A DNA stretch of 48,527 nucleotides from Bacillota bacterium (GTDB lineage: Bacteria; Bacillota; Sulfobacillia; Sulfobacillales; Sulfobacillaceae), in assembly GCA_021820485.1 (NCBI GenBank), contig JAKADO010000013.1, forward strand, positions 1 through 48,527. Reading direction: 5' to 3'. The position numbers and the translations under genes were made by a program. Positions within the stretch are counted from its first letter, which is position 1, and each line of letters starts with the position of its first letter. The notes under the pieces are model-generated. The model had not been told where the DNA came from. It did not search any database and worked only from the letters and a program-made list of their open reading frames with translations. This document shows positions 17,809 through 25,654 of this stretch, in pieces.

Positions 17809-17902
17809 CACACCGACCTCCAATCCTGAAATCTGCCACTTTTAGGCAGTTCCAATAGCTGCTAGGATGAAAAGAGCGCTTCCTTACGAAAAGGAAGGAG
17901 TG

Positions 17903-18203
17903 ATGAAGCAGTGCCGAATTTGCCGATTACTTCCACAAGACCCACACCGAGGGAGCTTTGGCCCCCAAAACCAAGGCGCTGATGCATCTCGCCCTCGTCT
18001 TGGCCTACCATTGTGAGCCCTGAGCGGTGACCCACTTCGCAGGAGCGAAGCGATTGGGCGCGACCGATGAGGAGATTGCCGAAGCTGTCCACATGCCCGC
18101 ATCCGTGGGCGCAGGCGTGGCGCTGGCGATGGCGGACCGGAGCCATACCGCCTCCGACGCCCATCACTATTGGTGGCGTCCATCCCAGGAGGACCGACGC
18201 GAA
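17903..18203 (+). CDS. AhpD/CMD-like protein, candidate selenoprotein (CxxU), 5' end out of frame
   Basis: Frame 17913 onward encodes an AhpD/carboxymuconolactone-decarboxylase-like domain: EFADYFHKTHTEGAL, then LVLAYHCEP-UGA-AVTHF. The UGA at 18021-18023 stands exactly where the second Cys of the catalytic CxxCxxxH motif belongs, and a SECIS-like hairpin follows. After the UGA the domain continues normally (GATDEEIAEAVHMPASVGAG). A caveat is that the ATG at 17903, after AAGGAAGGAG, is one base out of frame with this domain. Either a single-base insertion spoils the start or translation begins at TTG 17958, which has its own GAGG 5 nt upstream. The ribosome site lies in a 7-bp hairpin (17879-17897). 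The frame runs without a stop into the next gene. Confidence 0.5.
18031..18058 (+). promoter_or_regulatory. SECIS-like hairpin after the AhpD UGA
   Basis: Stem CTTCGC/GCGAAG (18035-18040 with 18045-18050) with loop AGGA, and a lower helix CCCA/TTGGG separated by a small bulge. The loop begins 17 nt after the UGA, and its second base is G. Both features fit the bacterial SECIS pattern, and the upper part resembles the E. coli fdhF element (GC-AGG...GC). Confidence 0.5.
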
Positions 18204-18862
18204 ATGGTTGTCTTTGATGCATATGGAACGCTCTGGCACATCCAAGCCATCGAAGAGGCCGTCGCTACAGTCGCGGGGACCGCTCGCAGCGGAACCGTAC
18301 TGGAACTATGGCGAAAAAAACAGCTCGAGTATGCCTTTTTGCGGACCCTGATGGAGACCGCTACCAGCCATTCTCCGAGGTTACCCGTGACGCCCTGCTG
18401 TACGCCCTGAAAGCGTCGGGTCTCACGGCCACAGAAGCGGAACAACAGCGGCTGCTGGAGGCTTGGTACCATCCTGTGCCCTTTCCGGACGTTCGCCCGT
18501 TGCTTCAGGGGTTGCAGGCTGAGCGCCGGGTCATTCTTTCCAACGGCGATTCGACAATGCTGCAGATGGGACTAATGCACTCAGGGTTGGATGTGCTGGT
18601 GGACGGAGTGCTTAACGTAGACCAATCCGGCCGGTTCAAGCCGCATCCAGACGCGTATCAGTTGGTTATCGATCGATTCGGAGTAGACCGGGATGAGGTG
18701 GTATTCGTCTCGTCCAACGGCTGGGACGTGGCCGGCGCTGCTCACTTTGGGTTTAGAGTCATTTGGGTGAATCGCGGCGGCGCGCCGCTGGAGCAGCTAT
18801 CGGTCAAGCCATGGAAAATGGTCTCCAGTTTGAGCGAAATAGCACCGGCGGCAACGGAGTGA
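18204..18862 (+). pseudogene. HAD-family (S)-2-haloacid dehalogenase-like gene with one frameshift
   Basis: The first part reads MVVFDAYGTLW (nucleophile Asp) and WRKKQLEYAFLRTLM; the rest continues in the -1 frame as DRYQPFSEVTRDALLYAL, VILSNGD, FKPHPDAYQLV and VSSNGWDVAGAA. Together these give all the residues expected of type II haloacid dehalogenases (Asp, Ser-Asn, Lys, Ser-Asn-Asp). The break lies near 18353, where loss of one G from a GGG run would explain it. An A7 run (18324-18330) in the phase A-AAA-AAA lies just upstream and could allow some -1 slippage. An AGGAGG lies 12 nt before ATG 18204, and the frame is also continuous with the AhpD-like gene. A sequencing error is possible. 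Confidence 0.7.
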
Positions 18863-18885
18863 CCGTCGAGAGGTAACGCTCGTCG

Positions 18886-20883
18886 CTAAAGCGCTGGATT
18901 GTGGCGGTTTTGGATCCAGTAAATGGTCAAGTCGCGATTCTTGAAATAGATCGGCATGGGGCCATGCAATCGAGTCCAATCCCGAAGCCACGTGCGCAAG
19001 AGGCTCAATTGTTGCGCGTCCTGCGCGAAGAGGTAGGCGCGGCCAGGGACGTTGGGCACGTACACCCGACTCGGTACAAAAAAGAAAATATACCGCTGAT
19101 CCAACGCATAGGTCTTTACCCTGGGCGCATGATAGTGCGGCCAGCGATCCTGGGGGCTCACATGGCTCACCCAAAAATTGGGGTTGTATTGATAGCCTTG
19201 ATTGACCGCCAACGCATAACCGCCATTCGCGACCGCAGCCCAGGAAAAGTTGGGAAAGCTGGTACCCAATCGGACGAACTCCGCCACGTAACTGTCGCTA
19301 TTCATGGTATACGCCATAAAAGGCTGGGGCACTGCCCGCTTGAGCAGAAATCCCAGAATGCCCGCAGCGACCACCAGCGCACCGCCCGCAGCCCAGGACC
19401 GCTGGACCCCCAGCCGTTCGACCGCTTCTTGGACGCCCGCGGCCCCCAACCCAATGCTGAGAGCTTCCACCAAGGCCAGAAACTCCCCAGACCGCGTGAC
19501 GAGGGGGTAATAGTTGATGCCGACGCGCGGCAGCTGCACCACCGCCTCGGCAAACAGCAACAGCAAAAACGCCGTGGCGGGAAGCCCCATTTCCCAGAGC
19601 TCGTCGTACCATAGCAGCTTGGTTACGAAAAGTGCAAAGATACCGCCCAATGCCACCCAGACCATTGGCGCAATCGGAGGGTATGAAGGGGCCCCGCCGC
19701 CCCCGCCGGTGGAACCCACGATCGTTTCCGTCAAAAAGGTGAGTCCACTGGACAAGAGCGGTTTCCCCAATGCCAGTCCGATAGCCAGTGGTGCCACGAC
19801 AATAGCCGCTGCTACCGGCACCATCCAAAGATAGGACTTGAGGACGCGTCCCGAAATGCCGGCAACGCTCCAGCCGCCGAAAGTTCCAGCTATCGCCGCC
19901 AAGGCGGCATTTAAGAGAGCAATGGGATGGGCGAGGCCGACCACCGCGAGTAGGACGGAGGCGGCCACCGCGTATCCGCGCTTTCGCGTGACCCACGACT
20001 GAAACACCAGCCACGCCACCGGCAGCACCCACAGGTTCCCAAATTCCTGACCCTCCGCCGCCATTTGCCGTACCGCCTGGTACGGCAACAGGTGAGGCAA
20101 GAGGCCATAGATTGCGCCGGCTGCAAGCGCTGGCACGGCACGCCCCGAAAACCGAAAGGTAGACCACATCACGGACGCGGTCAGGAGCGTACCGACAAAG
20201 GCACCAAAAAACTTCACAAAGGTTACCGCGTTAGCATGGGTCAGAGTCTGGATTCCCGCCATGACGATGTAATATCCCTGGGGATAAATGCCGTTCGGAA
20301 AGAGAGTGCTGGCGTCAATGCCCTTGACCCAAGCCACTGTCTCATAGGCATCAGAGAAGAAGAGGCCGGCGTGGTGCCAATCGGCATCGAACCGCATCCA
20401 AGCGGAGGCGCCAATAATCAACAATGCCGCCGCAATCCAAACATAGGCTAGCGGCTCTCGCGGCACCCAGTCCCACTTCAGGCTGGCCTTCTCCCGAATC
20501 CAGTCACGTGCGCCGCGACGCCACCGTTTTCCTTCTGAGAGGCTGTCATAAACGGCCGCGCTCACCTGATTGCCATGCGTAAGCACATATCGGCTTTGTC
20601 GCCTTCGGTGGAGCAGCCAGCCTGTCAGCACCATGAGCACCAGCAGCAGCACCCCGCTGAATACATTGACGGCAGCCATGACATATCCCGCCACAATAAT
20701 CCACAGCACCATGAGGCCGGTGCGGGAAATCCACTGGTCTGGCGAGTCAACGGTAAGCCTGGGGAACAGGAAGACCGGCAGAATGCCCAATACCACAACG
20801 CTCCCGAGGCAAACCTCCAGCAGCGTCAAAATCATCAATGGAGTTGGCAAGGACATAGCAAGATGAATGACACATTCCTCCAC
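18886..20883 (-). CDS. Polytopic GT-C-like membrane protein A of the polysaccharide locus
   Basis: A 665-residue protein with a dozen or more membrane segments and a C-terminal soluble domain ending in LHGPMPIYFKNRDLTIYWIQ. After the first helices an acidic loop motif FSDAYETVAWVKGID occurs, of the kind that carries catalytic acids in GT-C glycosyltransferases. It is clearly related to the protein at 27553-29463 (shared SDAYET, LFPNG-YP, EAQEFGN/EGQEFGN and HPIALLNA segments). It lies 20 nt downstream of the exosortase gene. A lipid-linked sugar transferase role is inference. The start is uncertain: GTG 20883 or ATG 20856. Confidence 0.75.
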   Translation of the reverse strand: MEECVIHLAMSLPTPLMILTLLEVCLGSVVVLGILPVFLFPRLTVDSPDQWISRTGLMVLWIIVAGYVMAAVNVFSGVLLLVLMVLTGWLLHRRRQSRYVLTHGNQVSAAVYDSLSEGKRWRRGARDWIREKASLKWDWVPREPLAYVWIAAALLIIGASAWMRFDADWHHAGLFFSDAYETVAWVKGIDASTLFPNGIYPQGYYIVMAGIQTLTHANAVTFVKFFGAFVGTLLTASVMWSTFRFSGRAVPALAAGAIYGLLPHLLPYQAVRQMAAEGQEFGNLWVLPVAWLVFQSWVTRKRGYAVAASVLLAVVGLAHPIALLNAALAAIAGTFGGWSVAGISGRVLKSYLWMVPVAAAIVVAPLAIGLALGKPLLSSGLTFLTETIVGSTGGGGGAPSYPPIAPMVWVALGGIFALFVTKLLWYDELWEMGLPATAFLLLLFAEAVVQLPRVGINYYPLVTRSGEFLALVEALSIGLGAAGVQEAVERLGVQRSWAAGGALVVAAGILGFLLKRAVPQPFMAYTMNSDSYVAEFVRLGTSFPNFSWAAVANGGYALAVNQGYQYNPNFWVSHVSPQDRWPHYHAPRVKTYALDQRYIFFFVPSRVYVPNVPGRAYLFAQDAQQLSLLRTWLRDWTRLHGPMPIYFKNRDLTIYWIQNRHNPAL

Positions 20884-20903
20884 CGAAACCGAATGCTAAC
20901 AAA

Positions 20904-21872
20904 CTAACGCCCAAAAGGATTGAGGACGAGCGGCAAAACCACTGCGAATACGGCGCTCGCGCCTAGGGCCATGTAAGCTCTGCGGGCAGCCACCGTGCGA
21001 ACACCCCACGACGCCGCAGCCGGCTTAATCCCGCCGTAGGACAGCAGCAATAGAACCAGCACAACAAACAAGAGCGGCCCTATTAGCGGATGGACAATGG
21101 TGAAAGCCCAGTACGGGCCCCAATGGTGTGCAACAAAGAAAATCACCATGATCCGCAGGATGTTGGCAATGAACGCCAGCCCACATCCGGCGGCAACCAT
21201 GAGAAGCTTGCGCCGCCATGTCATTTCAAACACCAAGAGTGCCACAGGAAACAAAACCAACAACGCCAAAATGCTGTCCGACCCACTGCAGGCTGCGGTT
21301 ACGCCGACCAAAATCGGCTTGCCTGCGTAATCCACTGCATACGTTCCCGGCGCGGCCAGTACGTGAAGCCATGGGACCGCATGGGAAAACCCATTCAGAA
21401 TGTGATAGGCGGCCGCCTCTAGATGAGGGTTAAGACGGTCGATGATCCATATGTATATAGGGGGCCATACCAAATACAAGTAGAGCAGCGGTCGCCATAT
21501 CTGGGCTAATGTAGGCAACCCATAGAGAACCCACATGACCATCGCTGTCCAAACTGGCCACAACAACAAAGCCGAATCATTGAACCGCGTCGGAGCCGTT
21601 CCGCCTAGCGTCAATCCCAATAGCAAACCGACAGCGGCAACCAGCCCCAGGAACCACGGCGCGACGCGATAGGATCGCTCCGTCTCAGGCGTTCGCTGCA
21701 ACTGCCAACCTATCCAAAAATAGCTCACTAAGGGAATCCATACGAGATAGGCTTCGGGGACATCCGACAACGAGTCTTGCACAAGACGCCCCGCGTACAA
21801 CACGAAGGGAATCGTAGAAATTCCGAATGCCGTTAGATACGAAAGCCAGCCTCGTGTTCGCTGCGCCGACAT
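20904..21872 (-). CDS. Exosortase/archaeosortase-family transpeptidase
   Basis: A 322-residue polytopic membrane protein with the three hallmark catalytic residues in order: Cys in TAACSGSDS (about residue 195), Arg in NILRIM (about 240) and His in IVHPLIGP (about 261). Exosortases cleave C-terminal sorting signals and attach or release surface proteins together with exopolysaccharide production. ATG 21872 lies 4 nt after the stop of the candidate substrate gene, so the two are probably translationally coupled. Most described members come from diderms or archaea, so its presence in a Firmicute is of interest. Confidence 0.85.
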   Translation of the reverse strand: MSAQRTRGWLSYLTAFGISTIPFVLYAGRLVQDSLSDVPEAYLVWIPLVSYFWIGWQLQRTPETERSYRVAPWFLGLVAAVGLLLGLTLGGTAPTRFNDSALLLWPVWTAMVMWVLYGLPTLAQIWRPLLYLYLVWPPIYIWIIDRLNPHLEAAAYHILNGFSHAVPWLHVLAAPGTYAVDYAGKPILVGVTAACSGSDSILALLVLFPVALLVFEMTWRRKLLMVAAGCGLAFIANILRIMVIFFVAHHWGPYWAFTIVHPLIGPLLFVVLVLLLLSYGGIKPAAASWGVRTVAARRAYMALGASAVFAVVLPLVLNPFGR

Positions 21873-21876
21873 GGTA

Positions 21877-22167
21877 TTAAGCGCGCTGACGCTGCCGTCT
21901 CCGATACACAAGCCACGTCGCGCCCGCGATTACCACGGGAAACACTGCCGCATAAGGGGTTTCGGGAACATCCTTTGGCGGTTTCCCTTTACCTTTGCCG
22001 ATTCCGTCTCCAGGCGACGGACTACCCGGCGGGTCAGCCATGAGCACTGTGCTGGAATGCCCGCTGGGCACAGACGCCGCCTGAGCGACCGATGCCGTAA
22101 TTGTGAGGAGCCCAGCTGTCGCCACACTTGCCAATAGGGCCTGGCGCCATATTAAATGCCGTTTCAT
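21877..22167 (-). CDS. Miniature surface protein with exosortase-type C-terminal sorting signal
   Basis: A 96-residue protein with a signal peptide ending in VAQA (cleavage after residue 30) and then a 36-residue Pro/Gly/Lys-rich mature part. A C-terminal tripartite tail follows: motif VPETPYA (67-73), a hydrophobic segment and the basic end RRRQRQR. This is the architecture of PEP-CTERM-like substrates, although the exact motif is not one I can match to a named class. ATG 22167 follows AGGTGG by 5 nt. It is immediately upstream of the exosortase and is therefore its likely dedicated substrate. Confidence 0.75.
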   Translation of the reverse strand: MKRHLIWRQALLASVATAGLLTITASVAQAASVPSGHSSTVLMADPPGSPSPGDGIGKGKGKPPKDVPETPYAAVFPVVIAGATWLVYRRRQRQRA

Positions 22168-22208
22168 AAGGTCCACCTTTCTTCGACCGGAACCATAGCT
22201 AGGAAATA

Positions 22209-22214
22209 ATTATA
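22209..22214 (-). promoter_or_regulatory. Candidate -10 box upstream of the exosortase unit
   Basis: A perfect TATAAT on the minus strand in an AT-rich gap, about 42 nt before the start of the small sorting-signal protein. No good -35 box at 17 nt was found, so the promoter may need an activator. It suggests that the last three genes of the locus can be transcribed separately. Confidence 0.4.
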
Positions 22215-22313
22215 TTACCTTAGGGAACAGAAATCGACAAAAAGCTAACATTTTATGACATTTAATGATCAATCCACCCAAAAATTCGGCCCGATCATCC
22301 CTGGCTCCGCTGC

Positions 22314-23102
22314 TCATCGATAGTGCTGAACATGGGTGGCTTCATCGTAAGGCATTATTTGCTCCGGCCATCCCCCACGGTGCGCCACAACCCGGTTGTA
22401 CGTCACACGATGCCATGCGCGGACCGCCGACCAGGCATTGTTGAATCCATGTTTGATTTTCGCCCCTGACCGGTAGCGCAATATGTGGATGGGCACATCA
22501 TTTTGCACCCGCCAACCGCGCCGCGCGGTGATGACCGACATCTCCTGCGCAAATCCATATTGGGTCGGATTAAAGAATAAAAGGATGTCCATCACGACGC
22601 GCATGGTCATTGCTCGGAATCCACACTCCGCATCACGGTACGGTGTCCCGGCCCAAGCACTGGCCCATCGACTCAGGCCCCAATTGCCCAGTTTTTTGAA
22701 CCAGGGGTACATGTCGAAGGTTCGCTCCCCAATCACTAGGTCAGCCGATTCATCGCGAATCGGCGCCGTTAAAGCCGGTATGTCGGACGCATCATGCTGC
22801 CCGTCGGAATCCATGGTGATCACAATATCAAGCGGATTGATCCGTCCCGCCTGCACTCCCTCTTGCAAAATGAGAAAACCCGTCAACAGGGCGCCGGATA
22901 CCCCCCGGTTAGTCCGATGGCTGACAAAGAAGAGTTTCGGATGCGAGGCAGCATAGTTCGCCAGCAATTGGCGCGTGCTGTCCCGTGAGCCGTCGTCAAT
23001 CACCAAGATTTGATCGACAAAGGGATCCGACTGGGCGAGAACGTCGAGAATGGTTATGGATTCGTTATAGACGGGAAGGATCAAGATCGTGCGCGCACTC
23101 AT
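22314..23102 (-). CDS. Family 2 glycosyltransferase (polyprenyl-phosphate type)
   Basis: A 262-residue soluble GT2 enzyme. It begins ILILPVYNES, has the nucleotide-binding DDGSRDSTRQLL and the DXD-containing TMDSDGQHDASD, and continues with ERTFDMYPWFKKLGN and ECGFRAM. This is the dolichyl-phosphate-mannose-synthase-like subfamily, which transfers a sugar from its nucleotide to a lipid phosphate. Such lipid-linked sugars are donors for GT-C enzymes, which fits the three GT-C-like proteins in this locus. ATG 23102 has AGGGA at 7 nt. Confidence 0.87.
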   Translation of the reverse strand: MSARTILILPVYNESITILDVLAQSDPFVDQILVIDDGSRDSTRQLLANYAASHPKLFFVSHRTNRGVSGALLTGFLILQEGVQAGRINPLDIVITMDSDGQHDASDIPALTAPIRDESADLVIGERTFDMYPWFKKLGNWGLSRWASAWAGTPYRDAECGFRAMTMRVVMDILLFFNPTQYGFAQEMSVITARRGWRVQNDVPIHILRYRSGAKIKHGFNNAWSAVRAWHRVTYNRVVAHRGGWPEQIMPYDEATHVQHYR

Positions 23103-23201
23103 TCGGGATTCCCTTCAACACTACACCCAGGCCATATTTGCCCACCTAAACCATTTCCATCATAATTCCGCACACTTTGCGAAGGAAACTTTAGGTCCCA
23201 A

Positions 23202-24002
23202 TTATGGCAGGGGACCCACCACACGCCCATCCCGCAGGCGAATCGCGTCAGCATAGTTGGCAGGCGCCGCGTAGGCCAAAAACCCATAACGGTCGGCATC
23301 CTCGTAAAAGCGGAGGAGACGTTGCGCGGCCGTGAGCGATGTACCGCTGACGTGAGTCAACATGAAATTGACCCACCCTCGTTCCTGTGCTGCGCGGCCC
23401 AAAAAGTCAATCATGGCTTGAGCCCAGGGCTGCTTCAGCACATCCGGACTCAAGTCTCCCTCCCAGCACACGCCGTCAATGTACGGCGCCACGAGCGGCA
23501 CCACGCTCCACAGCCCGTTGTTGACAATCAGGGGACGTTCGGGAAAGGCCAAACGAACGGACTGCACCAATTCAGCGGTGGCAGGCACCAGCCAGCCAGC
23601 CTGATCCGCCAATTGCGCATCTTCCACGTCACCCAGCGTATCGAGAAACAGCCCATCCCAGCCTCTCCGGTAAAGTCGATCCGCCTGATGACGCAGATAT
23701 TGGCGCCATCGGGGTGAGTCAGGCCGCGCGAGCCAATTCCCGAACGGTTGTTTCACCCAACGCTCGCCATCAACTCTCACAAAGTCATCGTCGGTCAGGC
23801 CGGTCTGTGGCACCCGCCATTCCGGTACTTCCAGCACGCTCAGGTAAGCGACCGTGCTCACTTGGGCCCCCTGCAGCTGGCGATGCAACGGCGTCGTCCA
23901 ACCCTGCGGCTCCAGGATGACAATATCGTAGGACTCCAGTCCGTTAAGCGGGCCCTGCCCGTAATAGACCACATAAGAACGACCCTGCAGCCGAGTGCGC
24001 AC
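23202..24002 (-). CDS. GH114-type glycosidase (PelA hydrolase-domain-like)
   Basis: A 266-residue protein of the TM1410/GH114 family: SYDIVILEPQGW, VAYLSVLEVPEW, RRGWDGLFLDTLGD and PLIVNNGLWS are typical, with the Asp in FLDTLGD a likely catalytic residue. In Pseudomonas, the N-terminal domain of PelA has this fold and cuts the galactosamine-rich Pel polymer; here it is a stand-alone protein without the deacetylase domain. No signal peptide is seen, so the site of action is unclear. The start is GTG 24002, 21 nt after the HD-GYP gene. Confidence 0.8.
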   Translation of the reverse strand: MRTRLQGRSYVVYYGQGPLNGLESYDIVILEPQGWTTPLHRQLQGAQVSTVAYLSVLEVPEWRVPQTGLTDDDFVRVDGERWVKQPFGNWLARPDSPRWRQYLRHQADRLYRRGWDGLFLDTLGDVEDAQLADQAGWLVPATAELVQSVRLAFPERPLIVNNGLWSVVPLVAPYIDGVCWEGDLSPDVLKQPWAQAMIDFLGRAAQERGWVNFMLTHVSGTSLTAAQRLLRFYEDADRYGFLAYAAPANYADAIRLRDGRVVGPLP

Positions 24003-24023
24003 GGTTACAAACCTCTCCTCTCC

Positions 24024-25568
24024 CTACTGTGGCGCCACAGGGCGCACACCGGCGTCCGCGTATACCGCCGTCAGCAGCTTAACCACGTCCGGGTCCAACT
24101 GACGGCCCGCCAACTGCTGCACCTCGTACAGCGCACGCTCCACGCTCAACCCCTGCCGATAGCTGCGATTGGAAATGCGTGCAACAAACTGCTCGGCACA
24201 GGCCAAGAGGCGGCCTTCTTCGGACAGGTCTCCTTCCTTCAGTCCATCGGGATACCCCATGCCATCCCATCGCTCGTGATGTTCGCGGACGGCCCGCGCC
24301 ACAATGCCCGGCAACACGCTGTCGGGCAATCCAGACAAGAGTTCGCTGCCTACGGACGGGTGCTGCTGGATGACCTCCCGCGCCTGCTCCGCGAGATTGC
24401 CGCGTTGCGTGGTCAGGTCCAGCGCCACGGTGACCATTCCGACATCGTGCAGACGGCCCGCCAACTCCATCGCATGCACCCGGGATTCGCTCCAACCCGC
24501 CTTGAGCGCCAAGCGTGCCGCCAGCTGCGCAACCTGGCGATGGTGGTTGGCGTTGTAGGGATCGGCATCATCCAATAAGGTGGTCGAGGTCAACAACGCG
24601 TCGAGGTAGTTTTGGGCCATGGTGTGCGCGGAGCCCCGACTTTTCAACGAGTTCTCCAAGCTCTCGGCCAAATAGCGAAGGGAGTCCGCCAACGACCGCG
24701 CGGCTTGTACAGCCTCGGTGGTGGCAAAACACAGCACGCCAGCCGTCCCGTCGTCCGCGTTCAAAGGAATCGCCACCAAGGAGTGAAATCCCATGGCCTT
24801 CAGCGATTCAGGCAGGCGTGCGGGGTCCCATACCGCAAAGCGATGCGGGCGTGCTCCGCGATACAGTTCTGTCGGCCTCAGCCGCTCCGCGATTTTCAGT
24901 CCCAGCCCAAGATCCCAGAGAAATTCGGTATGAAGCGCATCATCCCAAACCGCCAGGTATCCGTCGGTGCTTTTAAGCACACTGGTCCCCAATTCGGACA
25001 GTAGCCCCATCAGGTGGGGAATTTGCAGCAGCAAGTCTTGCCGGGAGCGGCGGACTTCGGGCGCGCGCCGCGCCGGCGGGTCCAACCGGCCATCTGCCAA
25101 GGACACAAGGTCGAATAACGGCAGGATCTGGTGAATCCATTGCTGAATCCGATTCCGTTCGGTCTCGGCGAGACGGAACCTCGCCTCGACGGCAATCCGG
25201 AGCACCGCGTTAGGTCCAAGACCAATCTCCAGCATGCCGTCCGAGGCCATGTGGAAAGCCGCTGGATCCACCAAGGGAGCCATGTTGAGGGGAACCGTAC
25301 GAATCCCGGATCCCAAGACCAGACCGGCATAGTTCGGTCCCACCGTCGCAATCCCGGTCGCAGCCCGTGTCACCCGCAATGACAGTTGACCATCATCCGG
25401 GTCCGCCACGTATGCATAGTATCCTTCCGCCGGAATCCACTCCGACAACTGGTTTAAGACCGTCAGCAGGAAGTCCTTCAGCGGATAAGGAGGCTTCAAT
25501 GCGCCCAACACCGCTCCAACCCCGCCCGATGGAGAAACGGTTGCTGGCTTGCGATTCAGAAGTCCCAT
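24024..25568 (-). CDS. GAF plus HD-GYP domain protein, putative c-di-GMP phosphodiesterase
   Basis: A 514-residue soluble protein. Two GAF-like regions (about 30-150 and 185-310) precede an HD-GYP domain with LHDVGM (H374, D375) and HHERWDGMGYPDGL (430-443). HD-GYP enzymes hydrolyse cyclic di-GMP. The Lys that normally completes HDxGK is Met here, so activity may be altered. The gene is inside the polysaccharide operon, where Pseudomonas pel has the c-di-GMP receptor PelD, so it may tune polymer output. ATG 25568 follows AAGGAGG. Confidence 0.87.
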   Translation of the reverse strand: MGLLNRKPATVSPSGGVGAVLGALKPPYPLKDFLLTVLNQLSEWIPAEGYYAYVADPDDGQLSLRVTRAATGIATVGPNYAGLVLGSGIRTVPLNMAPLVDPAAFHMASDGMLEIGLGPNAVLRIAVEARFRLAETERNRIQQWIHQILPLFDLVSLADGRLDPPARRAPEVRRSRQDLLLQIPHLMGLLSELGTSVLKSTDGYLAVWDDALHTEFLWDLGLGLKIAERLRPTELYRGARPHRFAVWDPARLPESLKAMGFHSLVAIPLNADDGTAGVLCFATTEAVQAARSLADSLRYLAESLENSLKSRGSAHTMAQNYLDALLTSTTLLDDADPYNANHHRQVAQLAARLALKAGWSESRVHAMELAGRLHDVGMVTVALDLTTQRGNLAEQAREVIQQHPSVGSELLSGLPDSVLPGIVARAVREHHERWDGMGYPDGLKEGDLSEEGRLLACAEQFVARISNRSYRQGLSVERALYEVQQLAGRQLDPDVVKLLTAVYADAGVRPVAPQ

Positions 25569-25654
25569 GACTCCTCCTTAAGTCTGTGGCGTAATTGCGA
25601 GGGATTAGTCAACGGCTTTCATGGGCTTGCGAAGGGTGTCAATTCGTGGCTCCA

